Shown here piece after piece: positions 34,591-45,476 of a DNA stretch of 64,000 bases. Numbering within the stretch: the first letter of the stretch is position 1; each line of letters opens with the position of its first letter. Origin of the DNA: Myrmaecium sp. VS I D KN 1 (Eukaryota > Ascomycota > Dothideomycetes > Valsariales > Valsariaceae); assembly GCA_019775845.1 (NCBI GenBank), contig JADQAV010000009.1, forward strand, positions 682,001 to 746,000. The letters run 5' to 3'. The position numbers and the translations under genes are program-made. The notes under the pieces were generated by a model. That model searched no databases. It had not been told where the DNA came from and saw only the letters and a list, made by a program, of their open reading frames with translations.

Positions 34591-35668
34591 GAGGCGGAGG
34601 ACTTGGAGCGGCTTCGCGCGACGAAGCCAACATAAAAGTACCTTATAATAAGTCGATGAAAATCCCCCATCCATCCGTTCCCATCACGGCCGCCATACCG
34701 TACACAGCAGGAATCTCTGGCTACACTCCAGGCAACCTACCTAGGATCTTGATCCTTCCTAATTGTATGATTACGGTTCAGCAGTGCCTCTCTACTAGTA
34801 CTATGTATTCGGGGAACTATTACATGACATCCTTCCCATGGATATAGCATCTGCACTAGGAGGTTTCCTTCTATCACGAATCAACTCACTATCAAGAAAT
34901 TATGTCTCTTTATCCTTAGTGATAGTTTTCTGCTCAACAGCAGGTCTGGAATTTTGAAAAGAATGGTACATCATATGAGTTGAGCTCCAGAGTAAGCTGG
35001 CGGTAACATGCCATCTCGGATCAGGTTCAGGTAGCAATCTGGCAGTGCTTCGAATGCTGACTTTGCCCTAAGCGCAATCATATGACGTCGGCGTTTTTGC
35101 GGCAGATGACGACCTAGGAGCAGAGTGGCCGTGATGTCGGTATGGAAGATGCGGGCCGGATAACTTTCCTGTTTACACCTTACAGATGCGAAGTATGCAG
35201 TGACTCCCGATATGATTCACTCAGATATGTACTGTACTCAAAGTCAGTACAGTAGTAGTAGGATTCAGAGAGGTTTCCAAGCGTGAGGAACGCATTGGCT
35301 TAATAAGGCGGGGTTGTTGCTGCCAAGAGGGAAGGTGTACCTACTAGTGTGGCATCAGAGCTTCGAGTATAGAGTTCTATCGTATCATCAGTCAGCAACC
35401 TCAACTCCATCATCCGACTCCCGCCACCGCATATATTCTCTTTGTATCCACGCTTCGGGGGTTGCTGCATATCTCCTTATATACAAGCTTGGGGTCCTCT
35501 GCCCTTTTCTAATAGTGACAACCTCCCACCTCCCCTCCGCTAGAGCAGTCTTGTGGTAGGTAATTCTGCCACGATTTCGACATTTCTTCCAACATTACGG
35601 CGGAAGCAGGCAAGCTGGGGAAGAGGAAACATTCCCTAGAGGGCTCTCAAAGTCCAAACAAGAAATTC
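34591..35668. other. Intergenic region upstream of UBA1
   Basis: No coding signal until the UBA1 leader. A patch rich in GTAC and TAG/TAC words lies at about 35220-35275. The 400 bp before 35669 contain no ATG, which matters for the UBA1 start. Confidence 0.55.
35597..35668 (+). other. Candidate non-AUG N-terminal extension of UBA1
   Basis: The UBA1 frame is open from 35564 to the first ATG at 35669 and contains an ACG at 35597 with A at -3 and G at +4. From ACG it would add 24 residues: AEAGKLGKRKH and SQSPNKKF are two basic clusters about 10 residues apart, like a bipartite nuclear localisation signal. Human UBA1 also has a longer nuclear isoform with an N-terminal NLS. Translation here is an inference. 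Confidence 0.35.
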
Positions 35669-38600
35669 ATGTCGGTGAGTGACCTGGCGCCAGCTGTGTT
35701 CAAACGCCCCCCGAGGTCACCTGGGCAACTGGTTCTTCTTCTTCTACTACTTATTCTGCTCCTGGTGGGCGCGAGAACATGCGCTCCTCTCTATGAGACA
35801 TCTTTTATGACAGGATTCCCGCTGACACTTGGAAATTAGGACATCAACATGCAAGTCGACAGCCCTGCTGCCGCCGCCGAGCAGCTTCGTGCTGCGGAGG
35901 GCGAGATCGACGAGTCCTTGTACAGTAGACAGCTATACGTATTGGGGCACGAAGCCATGAAGCGCATGGGCTCCTCAAACATATTGGTAGTAGGCCTCAG
36001 AGGCCATGGTGTCGAGATCGCAAAGAACATCGCGCTTGCCGGTGTCAAGTCCTTGACTTTGTATGACCCTAGACCTGCGACCCTTTCAGACCTCTCTTCT
36101 CAGTTCTTCCTCCGCCCCGAAGACGTTGGAAAGCCTCGCGCTTCCGTAACAGTCCCCCGTGTTTCGGAGTTAAACCCTTATACCCCGGTCCGAGAACACT
36201 CCTCTGGCGACCTGACTTCCGACTTGAGCCAGTTGAAGCAGTACCAGGCTGTAGTCCTTACCGACACCCCTCTCCGCGACCAGATAAAGATTGCCGACTA
36301 TTGCCACGAGAACAAGATCTACGTAGTCATCACGGACGTCTTTGGCCTGTTCGGAACATTATTTACGGACTTCGGGAAGAACTTCACCGTTGGTGACACC
36401 ACGGGGGAGAATGTCACCAGTGGGATTGTCGCCGACATCAGCTCTGATGGTATAGTCACTGCGCTGGACGAGACACGGCATGGTCTTGAAGACGGTGATT
36501 TTGTCACGTTCAGCGAAGTCCAGGGAATGGAGGGGCTCAACGACTCCGCCCCGCGGAAGGTTTCCGTAAAAGGACCCTACACGTTCTCCATCGGCGATGT
36601 CTCCGGCTTGGGAGAGTACAAAAGGGGTGGACTCTTTACTCAGGTCAAGATGCCAAAGTTCATTGACTTTGAACCCCTTAGTGCTCAGCTCAAAAAGCCC
36701 GAACTCATGGTATCGGATTTCGCCAAGTTTGACCGCCCTCAGCAACTTCACATCGGTTTCCAGGCTCTCCATGCATTCGCGGAAAAACACAACGGCGAGT
36801 ACCCTAGGCCCCACAACGACGCTGATGCCGTGGAGGTTCTCAAGATTGCGCAAGACCTTGCCGGCGCCGGCGAGGAGAAGGTCGAACTGGACGAGAAGCT
36901 CATCCGCGAACTCAGCTACCAAGCACGTGGTGACCTCTCTCCGATGGCCGCTTTCTTCGGCGGCCTGGCTGCGCAAGAAGTGCTCAAGTCTGTCTCAGGA
37001 AAATTCCACCCAATTGTTCAGTGGCTTTACTTCGACTCCCTCGAGTCCCTTCCGACGTCCGTCAAGCGCTCTGAGGAGCTGTGCAAACCCATCGGCTCGC
37101 GTTACGATGGGCAGATCGCCGTATTCGGAAAGGAGTATCAAGAGAAGATTGCAAATATTAAGGAGTTCTTAGTTGGCGCTGGCGCCATCGGCTGCGAGAT
37201 GTTGAAGAATTGGGCCATGATGGGTGTAGCCACCGGTCCTGAAGGCAAGATTTGGGTCACAGATATGGACCAGATCGAGAAAAGCAACCTGAACCGCCAA
37301 TTCCTTTTCAGGCCGAAAGATGTTGGAAAGCTGAAGAGTGACTGTGCCGCGGAAGCTGTCCAGGCCATGAACCCTGATCTACGCGGAAAGATTGTTACCA
37401 TGAGGGAAAGGGTTGGTCCTGATACGGAGCATATCTTCAACGAAGACTTCTGGGAAAACTTGACTGCTGTCACGAACGCTCTGGACAATGTCGAGGCCCG
37501 TACGTATGTTGATCGCAAATGCGTCTTCTTCCGTAAACCACTTCTGGACAGCGGCACCCTCGGGACCAAGGGCAATACTCAAGTCGTGCTCCCTAATCTC
37601 ACGGAGTCATACTCGAGCTCTCAGGACCCGCCAGAACAATCTTTCCCCATGTGCACGCTCAGGAGTTTCCCTAACCGGATTGAGCACACAATCGCTTGGG
37701 CGAAAGATCTGTTCCATACCTATTTTGTCCAGCCTGCGGAAACTGTCAACCTGTACCTTACCCAACCAGACTACCTAGGAAGCGCTCTCAAGCAGTCTGG
37801 CAACGAGAAGCAGACCCTTGAGGTACTGCGCGATTTCTTGGTGACCGAGAAACCCTTGACTTTCGATGACTGCATTGTCTGGGCCCGCCAGCAGTTTGAA
37901 AAGCAATACAACAACGCTATTCAGCAGCTGCTCTTCAATTTCCCCAAGGATTCGACTACCTCCACAGGCCAGCCTTTCTGGTCCGGTCCAAAGCGGGCTC
38001 CTGACCCATTGAAGTTTGATCCCAATAACCCAACCCATTTCACCTTTATTGAGGCAGCAGCCAACCTTCACGCATTCAACTACAACATCAACCCGAAGGG
38101 TGTGACCAAGGAGCATTATCTCAAGGTTTTGGAAGATATGATTATTCCTGACTTTAAGCCTGACCCCGGCGTCAGAATCCAAGCGAGTGACAATGACCCC
38201 GATCCGAATGCTCAAAAGTCGGCTTTGGACGACAATGCGGAGCTGGATCGTCTTGTCAAGCAACTGCCTTCTCCTAAGTCTCTTGCCGGGTTCAAGCTAG
38301 AACCTGTGGAGTTCGAGAAAGACGATGACACAAACCACCACATTGATTTCATCACTGCTGCAAGCAACCTTCGGGCCGAAAACTACAAGATCCCGCAAGC
38401 CGACCGCCACAAGACCAAGTTCATCGCTGGCAAAATCATTCCGGCCATCGCCACCACAACCGCTCTGGTGACCGGTCTGGTCAACCTTGAGCTCTATAAG
38501 GTGGTCGATGGAAAGACCGACATCGAGCAATACAAGAATGGCTTTGTCAACCTTGCCCTGCCGTTCTTCGGATTCAGTGAGCCTATTGCAAGCCCAAAAG

Positions 38601-38997
38601 GGAAGTATCAGGGAACCACCGGTGAAGTGACCATCGACAAGCTCTGGGATCGATTCGAGGTGGACAATGTCACCTTGCAGGAATTCATTGATGATTTCAA
38701 GGCTAAGGGCCTCGATATAACCATGGTTAGCTCGGGTGTGAGTTTGCTCTACGCTAGCTTCTACCCGCCCTCCAAGCTGAAGGATAGGCTGCCACTCAAG
38801 TAAGTTCTCTTGCGTACTGACGTACTTCGCATGCATGCTGATATTTTCTTGTCTCTAGGCTTAGTGAATTGGTGGAAACAATCAGCAAGAAACCCATCCC
38901 TGAACATCAAAAGAACATCATCTTCGAAGTCACTGCTGAGGATCAGACTGAGGAGGACGTAGAGATCCCTTACGTAATGGTGAGGCTGAGGAAATGA
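35669..38997 (+). CDS. Ubiquitin-activating enzyme E1 (Uba1)
   Basis: Three exons (35669-35674, 35840-38799, 38859-38997) encode 1,034 aa. The first exon gives only Met-Ser; its 165-nt intron ends with a CTGAC branch site. If it is not used, translation could start at the ATG at 35849. The protein aligns end to end with yeast Uba1: [20 protein letters not shown], the inactive adenylation half, then [19 protein letters not shown] and [16 protein letters not shown] (active adenylation domain), catalytic Cys607 in [10 protein letters not shown], and a C-terminal ubiquitin-fold domain completed by the last exon. It forms ubiquitin adenylate and then a thioester that loads E2 enzymes. One odd residue pair: [10 protein letters not shown] where yeast has KGLGVEIAKN. 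Confidence 0.95.
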
Positions 38998-39528
38998 GGA
39001 ATTGTGATCGCTGCTCGCCGTTCATCGCTATCATCCGATAGATCCTTGCGGACATCAGAACTGTTGTTAATAGATTTGGGGCTGTGGACCACTGTCGTGG
39101 CCAACTGAAGTACAAACAACGATAATAAATCTTGAGAACAAGCATTATTTTCTTCAATGGTTTATTGCCTTCATCTTCCAAAAGCACCGGCATGCGACGG
39201 GTGAGGCACTTAACAAGTTGCTTTTCTCGGATGACTGATTGGGTGTTTGAAGTTACTAATTGTGAGTTTCTCTGATATACTCCGCACTACGGGTTGTATT
39301 ACATAATATGACCATCCAACCTTCCGCCAAGCCGGCCTCTCCACACCATCATTGCCATTGAACCCCGACTGCCCCAGACCATTGATATCAAACACACCCC
39401 CACCGGTTCCAGTCTTCCGCCTTCCTCACTTCTCCTGTGAAGCGGGATTCCAACTGCTACCCTGTTCGTCGCGCCTTTCGACCTGTACCGGCCCTTTCGA
39501 GTCTATTTGCTGCGTACTACGGAAAACA
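38998..39528. other. Intergenic region
   Basis: 3' region of UBA1 and promoter of the complex I gene. Nothing else is seen. Confidence 0.55.
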
Positions 39529-40046
39529 ATGGCCCTCGCCACCGCACCTCGGCGCTGCGTCCAGCGTGTCGTTCGCAGCAACCCGGTGTACGCCCGTCGC
39601 CAGCCCTTGTCCACATCCATGCCGAAGCGCTCTGCTTCTCATGAAGATCACTACGACCCCCCGTCCGGCTGGCTGTTTGGCGTCAAGCCCGGCGAGACTT
39701 ACAAGAGGGAAGGCTGGGAAAGGGTCTGGCATTGGGGATTCTTTGGCGGATTGGGTTTGGGAGCGGTTGCTTACGCTTTCAAGCCCGACACGAGGTACGT
39801 TCTGACGATGGGCTGGGGGTGGGGTATACAGGTTGGAAGGGTACAACGAACGCGCGGATGATGGGCGATGGGCGATGGGCGATGGGCGATGGTCATGCCC
39901 TTCGTTTGGTTTCGACTTGCATTGATGAACACGACTCTTCCACAAACCCGTGACTAACGACAAACAGTATACAGACATGGGCTCTCGAAGAGGCGCGTCG
40001 CCGGTTGGAAGCAGAGGGCATCCTCGAGGACCCTTCTAAGAAGTAA
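39529..40046 (+). CDS. Complex I ESSS subunit (NDUFB11 type)
   Basis: Two exons (39529-39794, 39968-40046; 173-nt intron) encode 114 aa. A basic N-terminus (ATAPRRCVQRVVRS) looks like a mitochondrial presequence. HYDPPSGWLFGVKPGE and one membrane helix (about 69-86, WGFFGGLGLGAVAYAF) precede the C-terminal motif IQTWALEEARRRLEAEGIL. This is the fungal ESSS/NDUFB11 pattern, an accessory subunit of the membrane arm of NADH:ubiquinone oxidoreductase. The intron carries a 7-bp tandem repeat. Confidence 0.88.
39860..39892 (+). repeat. GATGGGC heptamer repeat in intron
   Basis: Four exact GATGGGC units plus GATGG inside the NDUFB11-type intron. Because it lies within the intron, copy-number change should not alter the protein. 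Confidence 0.92.
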
Positions 40047-40672
40047 ACCCGGCCTCCCACGAATCGACGAACGGGTCAGACAAGCCGATAATCAACCAAG
40101 CGGGCACCATTAGCCCGTGGAACCGGGCGTTTTTTGGGTGTCATGCTGTATATATGCCGCGGGACGGAAGGTTTCTATTTATTTTTTGCCTCATGATCTT
40201 TATAGAATCGAATTTCGCCATCAGTTCGATTATCAGCGGGTTTTCTATATTTCAATCCAGCACTAATGCCTTTTACCACGGCCTTGCGTTGTGCTCACGC
40301 GGACCCTCTAAACCCGCGCAGCGGTCTGGGTGCAGTAAGCCCTGACCACGTCTCATACAGTTCGCCGATAGCGGCTGGCCTTGTTGCAAACTCAACCTCA
40401 GCAACACCCCTGTGGTTGTCTCCCTTGTGCAACCTATTGGATGTTATCTCTGAGAGCCTTGTTTGCATATTGGTTTGCGTTGCTTCTTTCTATGGTGCTG
40501 GCCAGTCTGACTTACTCATACTCCACGCCCTCACAGAAACACGGACAACGGCCGCTGAGGTTCAAGAATCCTGCTCAACTATAAGTGCATCCTCGTTATC
40601 GTTGTGGCACTCTAAGCTTAACTTCCTATCACGAGTTCAAAGCGAATAGGAAACCTTATCAAATACGGGACC
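40047..40672. other. Intergenic region
   Basis: Between the complex I gene and the PPxY orphan gene. Short frames only; nothing recognised. Confidence 0.5.
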
Positions 40673-41176
40673 ATGGCTTCCAGGGAAGATCGAGAGCGAT
40701 TCGCTTTTCAAATGCATGGCATCTGCACACCTTGCTGGAGACGTCTTTTCTACGTCGAAGATTTCATCGACAGTCTGCAGGATGCGATAGATGGCCTTGG
40801 TCCTCTGCGAGAGTACGGCTATCATAACCCTCTCCTGGATTTGGAGGAGGTGAATTTCGGTCTCATGAACTGCAAGCACATCGACCCACTGGGGCCCTTC
40901 TGGGAAGTGTTCATACCCACACTTCCAGCGGGGGCACACGACGACGCCGTCCCGATCGTCAGGAACATGCTGGTCGATGCTCTGGAAGTGGCTCGTCGAC
41001 GCAGAAGAGAGCTTAGGACGACCATCGAAAACGGCGTACGCTACAGAGACATCGAGACACAACAGGGTGGAGGACCTGCTCCTGTAGCTCATCAAGCGCC
41101 GCCGCAGGGAGCAGCAGCAGTGCGTTCCGAAGAGGATATACCTGATGAACCGCCACCACCGTATTCGGAGACTTAA
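40673..41176 (+). CDS. Orphan 167-aa protein ending in a PPxY motif
   Basis: A single exon of 167 aa that I do not recognise. Residues 1-120 look folded, with CTPC near the N-terminus, aromatic and acidic helices (VEDFIDSLQDAIDGL) and a conserved-looking HIDPLGPFWEVFIPTLP. A basic helix (ARRRRRELR) leads to a proline-rich tail ending DEPPPPYSET, which contains a perfect PPxY site for WW domains such as those of Rsp5/Nedd4 ligases. There is no signal peptide or membrane segment. ATG context is good (ACCATGG). Confidence 0.6.
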   Translation: MASREDRERFAFQMHGICTPCWRRLFYVEDFIDSLQDAIDGLGPLREYGYHNPLLDLEEVNFGLMNCKHIDPLGPFWEVFIPTLPAGAHDDAVPIVRNMLVDALEVARRRRRELRTTIENGVRYRDIETQQGGGPAPVAHQAPPQGAAAVRSEEDIPDEPPPPYSET

Positions 41177-41684
41177 GTTGCAGCGTGATGGGTTGCGGGT
41201 TGCATGTACAGGCTACGGCTGGCTCACTGTGATTTGTCGGTCGATGGAGGACTTTTATAGGAATCTCAAGGGGACTACGGACTCTTCTACACCAATTCCT
41301 TTTCCTTCCTGCCTTTCTGAAATGCCCGTTTTTGATGAGCCTCGGAACGTCGTAATGGCTCTTGCAATGCGCTTGCCTGAGGCAGGGAGGGGGGGTGGTC
41401 CCACCACGCTGCACCAACCACAACCGCTCCCCACAAGCATCCGGTGGGGATTTCTCCGCGAATCGGCACGGATCAGCCAACCCTATTTCGACCTCGACGA
41501 GCACCTTCTTCCGACATGCCGACAGCATCCGCCGGCGGAATGGCAGAGGATTGGACAACTCGACCCCTTTCAATGCGGTTGGGCTCCTTCACGAAGCCTG
41601 ACGCTACTACTTTACAGCGTCTGTTCCCTGGGTAAACTCCCTTCCCTCTCATGGTGCAGCAAGGTATCGGTTTTTTCGTCCGTC
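41177..41684. other. Intergenic region
   Basis: Between the orphan gene and the beta-xylosidase gene. The frame of the orphan gene does not continue. Nothing recognised. Confidence 0.5.
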
Positions 41685-43663
41685 ATGACAAAAAGCACAT
41701 ACACCAACCCCATCCTCGCCGGCTTCCATCCGGATCCCTCCATCATTCGCGTGGGGGACTCGTACTTCCTTGCAACCTCCTCCTTCGAATACTTCCCCGG
41801 CATCCCCATCTACCACTCGACCGACCTCATCAAGTGGACGCACATCGGGCACGCCCTCACCCGTCGCAGCCAGCTCGACGTTCGCACCCCAGAGCCGGGC
41901 GGGGGTGTGTGGGCGCCGACGCTTCGCTACCACGATGGCTGGTTCTATGTGACTGCCTGCTGTTTCGACCGCTATCGGCCGCAGCTTGATGAGAGGGTGT
42001 GGCCGCGGGGCTTCTACGTCAAGACGAGGGATATCTGGGACAGCTCCTCTTGGTCCGATCCTGTGTGGTTCGATCAGGTTGGCTTCGATCAGGATGTAGG
42101 TACTATGCTCCTGATTTCGTCCATGTTGCTTCTCGGTTTTTCCGTCCCGATTCTCTTTGACGTCTTGCTTTGCTCGCTCTATATCACAACTTCTCGCTCC
42201 TCGTTTATCAGTCAGTCGTTCTTCAGCTTCTTCTCACGGAATTTCTTGCATAATCCCTTTTGATGTGGACTGGACCAGCCCTGTCAAAGATGCCTTGTAT
42301 CCAGAGTCTGAGACGTTTGATAGCTATTCTGGGACCCTTTGAACAACGACCAATGTTATCTCTCAACCACACGGCGAATGCATCCTCGCACCCGCGTGGC
42401 GGCTGGTCAACCCCTTCTCAAAGACTTCGCCATTCACACTGTCCCTATAGACCTCGACACGGGCACATCACTTGCCGCTCCGCAGCTCCTGCGCTCTTCG
42501 CCCTCCGGTGTTGCAGAGGGTTCCCATCTTCTCTTCCATGCTCCGTATTACTATCTTCTCACCGCGGAAGGTGGCACCGAGTCCGGCCACTGCGAATATG
42601 TGTCTAGGAGCAAGGATGGTCCGTTGGGGCCCTGGGAGAGACAACCAACTCCTTTGTGGCGGACGGGAACGGGTGTTGATGACCAGGTGCAGAATACTGG
42701 GCATCTGGACATTGTGGAGGGGCCGGATGGGCACTGGTGGGGTGTATGCCTGGGCGTGAGGCCCAAATGGGGTAAACTCGCCGCGAGTGACCCTGCAACA
42801 GAGGGCTGGAGGAGGAGTGTGTTCGGGAGAGAGACATTCTTGGTGCCCATGATCTGGGTGGATGGCTGGCCTGTGGTCAACGGAGGCCGAGCTCTTAAAT
42901 TGGAGGGCTGGGGTGAAGGCAGGCCTGGTTTGTACGTCAAGGCCGACGAGGTTTATTGGAAAGACGACTTCGAAGCTGGACGTAGGGACCTGGCGTTGGG
43001 CTGGTACCGCAAGAGTGAGTGTGATATCTTGCTTGGAAAAAAGATTGTGACTGAGGCTCTTCAGACACGCCTGTAACCAAAGACTGGTCTCTCACGGAGC
43101 GTCCGGGATACCTTCGCATCCATGGATTGCCGTATAACCTCTCCACGCCCGCATGTCCTTCTGCCCTGTTTCGAAAGCAAACGCACCAGCCGGTGGTATG
43201 GCGCACACGAGTCTCTTTCCATCCGACTGTGGAGAATGTGGAGGCCGGCACAGTGATTTACTGGAATTACACCTCGTATGCCAGTATAGGGATCTGTAAG
43301 GCCGAGGGATCTAGACATGCCTGTACGGTGCGCCTCAGGAATCCTGACGGCACCCTCGTAGAGCAGCAGTTGGCGTCTGTGAAAACGGATGTTGTGCTTT
43401 TGGTGCGTTGTGGCGAACAAGATTACCGGTTCGGGTATCTCGAGGTCAACAAGGGCACTGTGGCGTTGGAAGAGAAGGAGCTTGCGGAGGGCCACAGCAT
43501 CATTTGGCTTGGCGAGGTTGACACTCAGGAACTCACGAAAGATCCACCGATCGGAGCGCCTTTCACCGGTATGATGCTGGGCTTGTATGCGTTTGGGGAA
43601 TCGGAGCCGTGCTTGGAGCCGGCAGACTTTCATTACGCAGAATTCAAGGCACTGGAGGCGTAG
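41685..43663 (+). CDS. GH43 beta-xylosidase/arabinosidase, intracellular type
   Basis: Three exons (41685-42095, 42324-43014, 43065-43663; introns 228 and 50 nt) encode 566 aa. The first join gives GFDQDLFWDPLNNDQCYLST, the expected region with the pKa-modulating Asp. The general base is the Asp in AGFHPDPSIIRVGDSY and the acid is the Glu in VAEGSHLLFHAPYYYLL. A C-terminal beta-sandwich of about 200 residues, beginning near SLTERPGYLRIHG, matches the GH43 accessory domain. There is no signal peptide (starts MTKSTYTNPI), so it probably cleaves imported xylo- or arabino-oligosaccharides in the cytosol. The first intron is the longest in any gene here. Confidence 0.88.
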
Positions 43664-44164
43664 ACGATCCGGTTATGACGCTCCGTTACCTGCCACCAGA
43701 TCTCTCGGTCACTGAAGGTTCTCCAGAAATTCCACTACTAGGTCGTCGCGCTGTCTATCTCCGGACTACACTTTCTTGCGCCGCCAGCGTCCGATGATTT
43801 GAAAGATTACAATGCTGCTGCTGGCTTCATATTGCTGCAGACTGTCTCCTATTCTTAAGTGTCATTCCTTCTTTCAGGCTGCTTCCTTCTCCTTCTTTTT
43901 CATCACCATCAGTCTCTTGCCGCGGTCGCGTTGTCCTTTCAGTCTTATTCGTACGGAATGTGAATTTCTTTTGGTTCAGTCTCTATGCAACGCCAGTCTG
44001 AAAATGGAATCGAATTCAAGGATTTTCTTCTCTCAACTACTTTTCATGATGATCGCGCTGCTTGTATTCGCGACCCCATGCGTCGATATCACTTCCGAAG
44101 GAAAAAACGAACAACGAGCCAGAGGAACTACCTATCAATAGGGTCAAGAAGGCTAAAAAGTCAG

Positions 44165-44410
44165 GGCCTTGGGCCCCTATAAACCAGCTGAACTGGTTTA
44201 CCCACTACGGCGTCCCGTAGTGTGCACCTACTTAGAGGACTTATAATAATAGTAGTAGTAGTATTATAATCCTCCGCCTTCCCGGGTTTCCCACATAAAT
44301 TCCCCTGCCTGGGTGGCGGGTACCGGATTCGAACGGGGGCGCCGGCGCCGGCTGGGGGGGTAGGGGTGTGAATTCGTGAGCGTGAACCGATCGACCAAGG
44401 AGCCGGGCCT
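44165..44410 (-). mobile_element. Putative tRNA-derived SINE-like element
   Basis: Read on the minus strand, GGCTCCTTGGTCGATCGG at the head resembles a tRNA 5' half with a Pol III A box, and GTTCGAATCC at 44330-44339 matches the B box. A body and a TAC/TAT-rich tail (44240-44270) follow. The sequence between does not fold as a working tRNA. Head, boxes and simple tail suggest a SINE or a decayed tRNA copy. Ends and target-site duplications are not defined. Confidence 0.4.
44181..44273. repeat. Array of three adjacent inverted repeats
   Basis: AAACCAG (44181-44187) pairs with CTGGTTT (44193-44199). CACTACGG (44203-44210) pairs with CCGTAGTG (44215-44222). AGGA+TTATAATA (44236-44248) pairs with TATTATAA+TCCT (44262-44273), with one bulge. 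All three are perfect or near-perfect stems within 93 bp. Confidence 0.88.
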
Positions 44411-45476
44411 GCTTGGTTAGTTAACAGAAGAACTGCAAGGCTGCTATATGAATCACAGCAGGCGGCTCCGGCCCGAGACCTCCTGGTCACCTGGCGAACC
44501 GAAGTCTGCGTTGCACGCTCTTCCGGACCCGCTACTTTATCGGTCAATTCACGCAACCGTCAATCTACGCTGAATTGCGAGAAACGAGCTCAGATCTCTC
44601 TGTCGCAGCTTCATACGGTTGAGGTTAGACCGCTATATATCTCATCGCAATGTCGTCTGGCAGCTCTGCTCTTCATATGTCCTCACGACATATTTTCAGT
44701 CAGTCTCTCGGCCAAACTACTCCCGGCTTCTTACCGCTAGGCGCGCTTTACCGTACACCTCTGTCTCATGCTCTTGAGACGCTGAATTCGCACATTTCCG
44801 ACGCGATTCTTGCAACACAAAATTCACGCACCTAATACTCCAAACCTTCTTCGATAATTTCTCCGTTAGCATTCCCCCTATCAGCAGATGCGAATATGTC
44901 CGGATTTAGGAATGGGATACCGATTACTCCGAATGATGCACGAAACAGAATCGATCTGTATGTTGAAGATCAAACCCTCGCCGGAATGATCATCCTCGGA
45001 AGTCCAGTTCTCTGTGCCATGACGGAGCCAACTTGAAATGGCACCCATACTCTACATTCTCGCTTATCTGAGATGAGGGATGTGCTTGTTGCTCTACGGC
45101 TACGCCGAGTACGGCGCGCTGCTCGGAGAAAGCGCGGTATTCTAGACCTCGGGCCTTTCAACGTTGGTAAAATAAAGAAACAGAGATGCATTGTAGCTGT
45201 GGAGAAGAGTGTACTATTCGATTTAATTGTCTTGAGTGTCTATGAGGACAACGGGGTTTGGGCCTACTAGTACTCACACAAAGCACGATATTGCGGGATC
45301 CCACCAACGCGAATCGGTTCCAGTTTGTGGATAGGGGCTTAAGCGATGTTCCTTACCTCGTCATTATAACACATATCCAATCATCACCGAGGTATGATTT
45401 CGTCCCGAAATCATCGGGCATATAGGTCGCTCTGATTGCCGCCAGATGTTTGATCATGGCGTACATACTCTCTCAG

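Larger units (their letters stand above)
43664..45476. other. Intergenic region containing a tRNA-derived repeat
   Basis: No protein gene is supported. It carries the hairpin array and tRNA-like promoter boxes described separately at about 44165-44410, and otherwise short open frames. Confidence 0.55.

Noticed and set aside
44455-44535. Second tRNA-like stretch beside the SINE-like element
   Set aside because: Some resemblance to anticodon and T-arm spacing on the minus strand, but no closed cloverleaf and no good A or B box.
45073-45270. Arg-rich small open frame
   Set aside because: Sixty-five codons with an Arg-rich palindromic stretch; no start context or similarity that I can support.
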